A stretch of 64,000 nt of DNA. Source: Pseudomonas viciae. GTDB lineage: Bacteria; Pseudomonadota; Gammaproteobacteria; Pseudomonadales; Pseudomonadaceae. A program made the translations under genes and the position numbers. Below the pieces are notes generated by a model that was not told where the DNA came from, ran no database searches, and saw only the letters and a program-made list of their open reading frames with translations. Below, one piece after another: positions 63,626 through 64,000 of this stretch. Location of the stretch: the NCBI RefSeq assembly GCF_004786035.1, contig NZ_CP035088.1, positions 1,586,001-1,650,000 on the forward strand. Direction: 5' to 3'. How positions within the stretch are numbered: position 1 is the first letter of the stretch; every line of letters starts with the position of its first letter.

Positions 63626-63664
63626 AGCCCGATTGAACGCTTTAGCGAGATCGGGCTTTTTTTT
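63626..63664 (+). terminator. Rho-independent terminator after azoR
   Basis: AGCCCGAT pairs with ATCGGGCT around a 16-base loop, followed by T8. Confidence 0.9.
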
Positions 63665-63817
63665 GGGAAATAGAATAACGCTGCCTTAGACTGAGCGGCC
63701 TCCCAAGTCCAGAGGGCAGGAAAGATGTGCAGGTCGCAGACTCACTTGGATTTGCCCAAGTCTCTCGACGCCTGCTGTGGTAATTTATGCGCGCAATTGC
63801 AGTAGGGAGGCTGTGAT

Positions 63818-64000
63818 ATGTTCAAAGTCAAACGCAAGACCTGGGCTTTATTCCTGGTCTACCTCATAGGGGCCGGTGGCTACATCTACTACCTCTATGT
63901 CGAGACGCAAAGCGTCCTTACTGAAAATATTAATAACAAGTTGCTGCATGCCGCGCTGGGCGCTTCGGCCATCCTTGGCGACCGTTACCATGACAACCTG
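63818..64000 (+). CDS. Membrane sensor protein, 3'-truncated by window edge
   Basis: The first 61 codons of a gene running off the window. The ATG at 63818 is preceded by GGGAGG. A single membrane helix (WALFLVYLIGAGGYIYYLYV) is followed by a periplasmic segment opening TENINNKLLHAALGASAIL. This layout is typical of dCache-sensor diguanylate cyclases or histidine kinases, but the output domain is outside the window. Confidence 0.6.
   Translation, partial: MFKVKRKTWALFLVYLIGAGGYIYYLYVETQSVLTENINNKLLHAALGASAILGDRYHDNL

Noticed and set aside
1..64000. CRISPR arrays, rRNA genes, riboswitches
   Set aside because: No regularly spaced repeats with unique spacers, no rRNA sequence and no recognisable riboswitch aptamer were seen. 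REP arrays explain the repeated palindromes.

Overview
The window is a chromosome segment from a fluorescens-type Pseudomonas. The evidence is internal: high-GC codon usage; many REP palindromes of the GTGGGAGC...GCTCGCG type; Pseudomonas-type families (DUF2790, OprP/OprO-like porin, EptA, LpxO); and a conserved Pseudomonas gene order (perM-bcp-gcvR-dapA-bamC-MBL-purC-tRNA-Ser, then rnd-ycgL-dehydrogenase-nitroreductase-ycgN). The strain cannot be named from this sequence alone. About 66 protein genes are supported, with one tRNA, one insertion sequence with a predicted guide RNA, one clear pseudogene and eight REP arrays.

Layout. 1-5979: lysine/cell-wall precursor synthesis (dapA), outer-membrane assembly (bamC), purine synthesis (purC), peroxide defence (bcp), glycine-cleavage control (gcvR) and tRNA-Ser(CGA). 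6033-8486: a low-density islet behind the tRNA with a PAPS-type sulfotransferase and the wreck of an APS kinase (cysC). 8487-17849: accessory metabolism and sensing, namely a chemoreceptor, a cupin, AraC and LysR regulators, CHM isomerase, a glutamine-synthetase-like ligase, lipid A phosphoethanolamine transferase and a methyltransferase. 17971-22935: RNase D/YcgL block, interrupted by an IS110 element that landed inside a REP palindrome. 22967-37002: a degenerate M61-like protein, tRNA/rRNA methyltransferase, copper export pair (DUF2933 and CopA-type ATPase), oligopeptidase B and a MoxR/VWA pair. 37201-37919: a DUF4160/DUF2442-HTH pair behind a perfect operator palindrome. 39123-50772: cysK, lpxO, two DMT exporters, aceK, hrpA and a FabH-like synthase. 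50925-53362: ECF-type sigma/anti-sigma pair and a phosphate-type porin. 53653-55996: tandem short Rhs-core proteins with AT-rich variable ends and a possible immunity-gene stub. 56076-64000: acyltransferase-like DUF482, aquaporin, MsbA-like ABC exporter, cyclophilin, hydrolase, LysR, azoreductase and the start of a membrane sensor.

The most striking signal is at the IS110 element. Its 5' non-coding end folds into two internal-loop hairpins. The first carries AAGCTCG on one side and GTGGGAG on the other, exactly the two guide halves needed to read the REP site (AAGCTCG-CT-CCCAC) in which the element sits. An intact copy of that site lies at 51862-51875. Other leads are the tandem Rhs-core pair with a shared uncharacterised C-terminal domain, the self-contained DUF4160/DUF2442 pair with its operator, and the decayed sulfation module.
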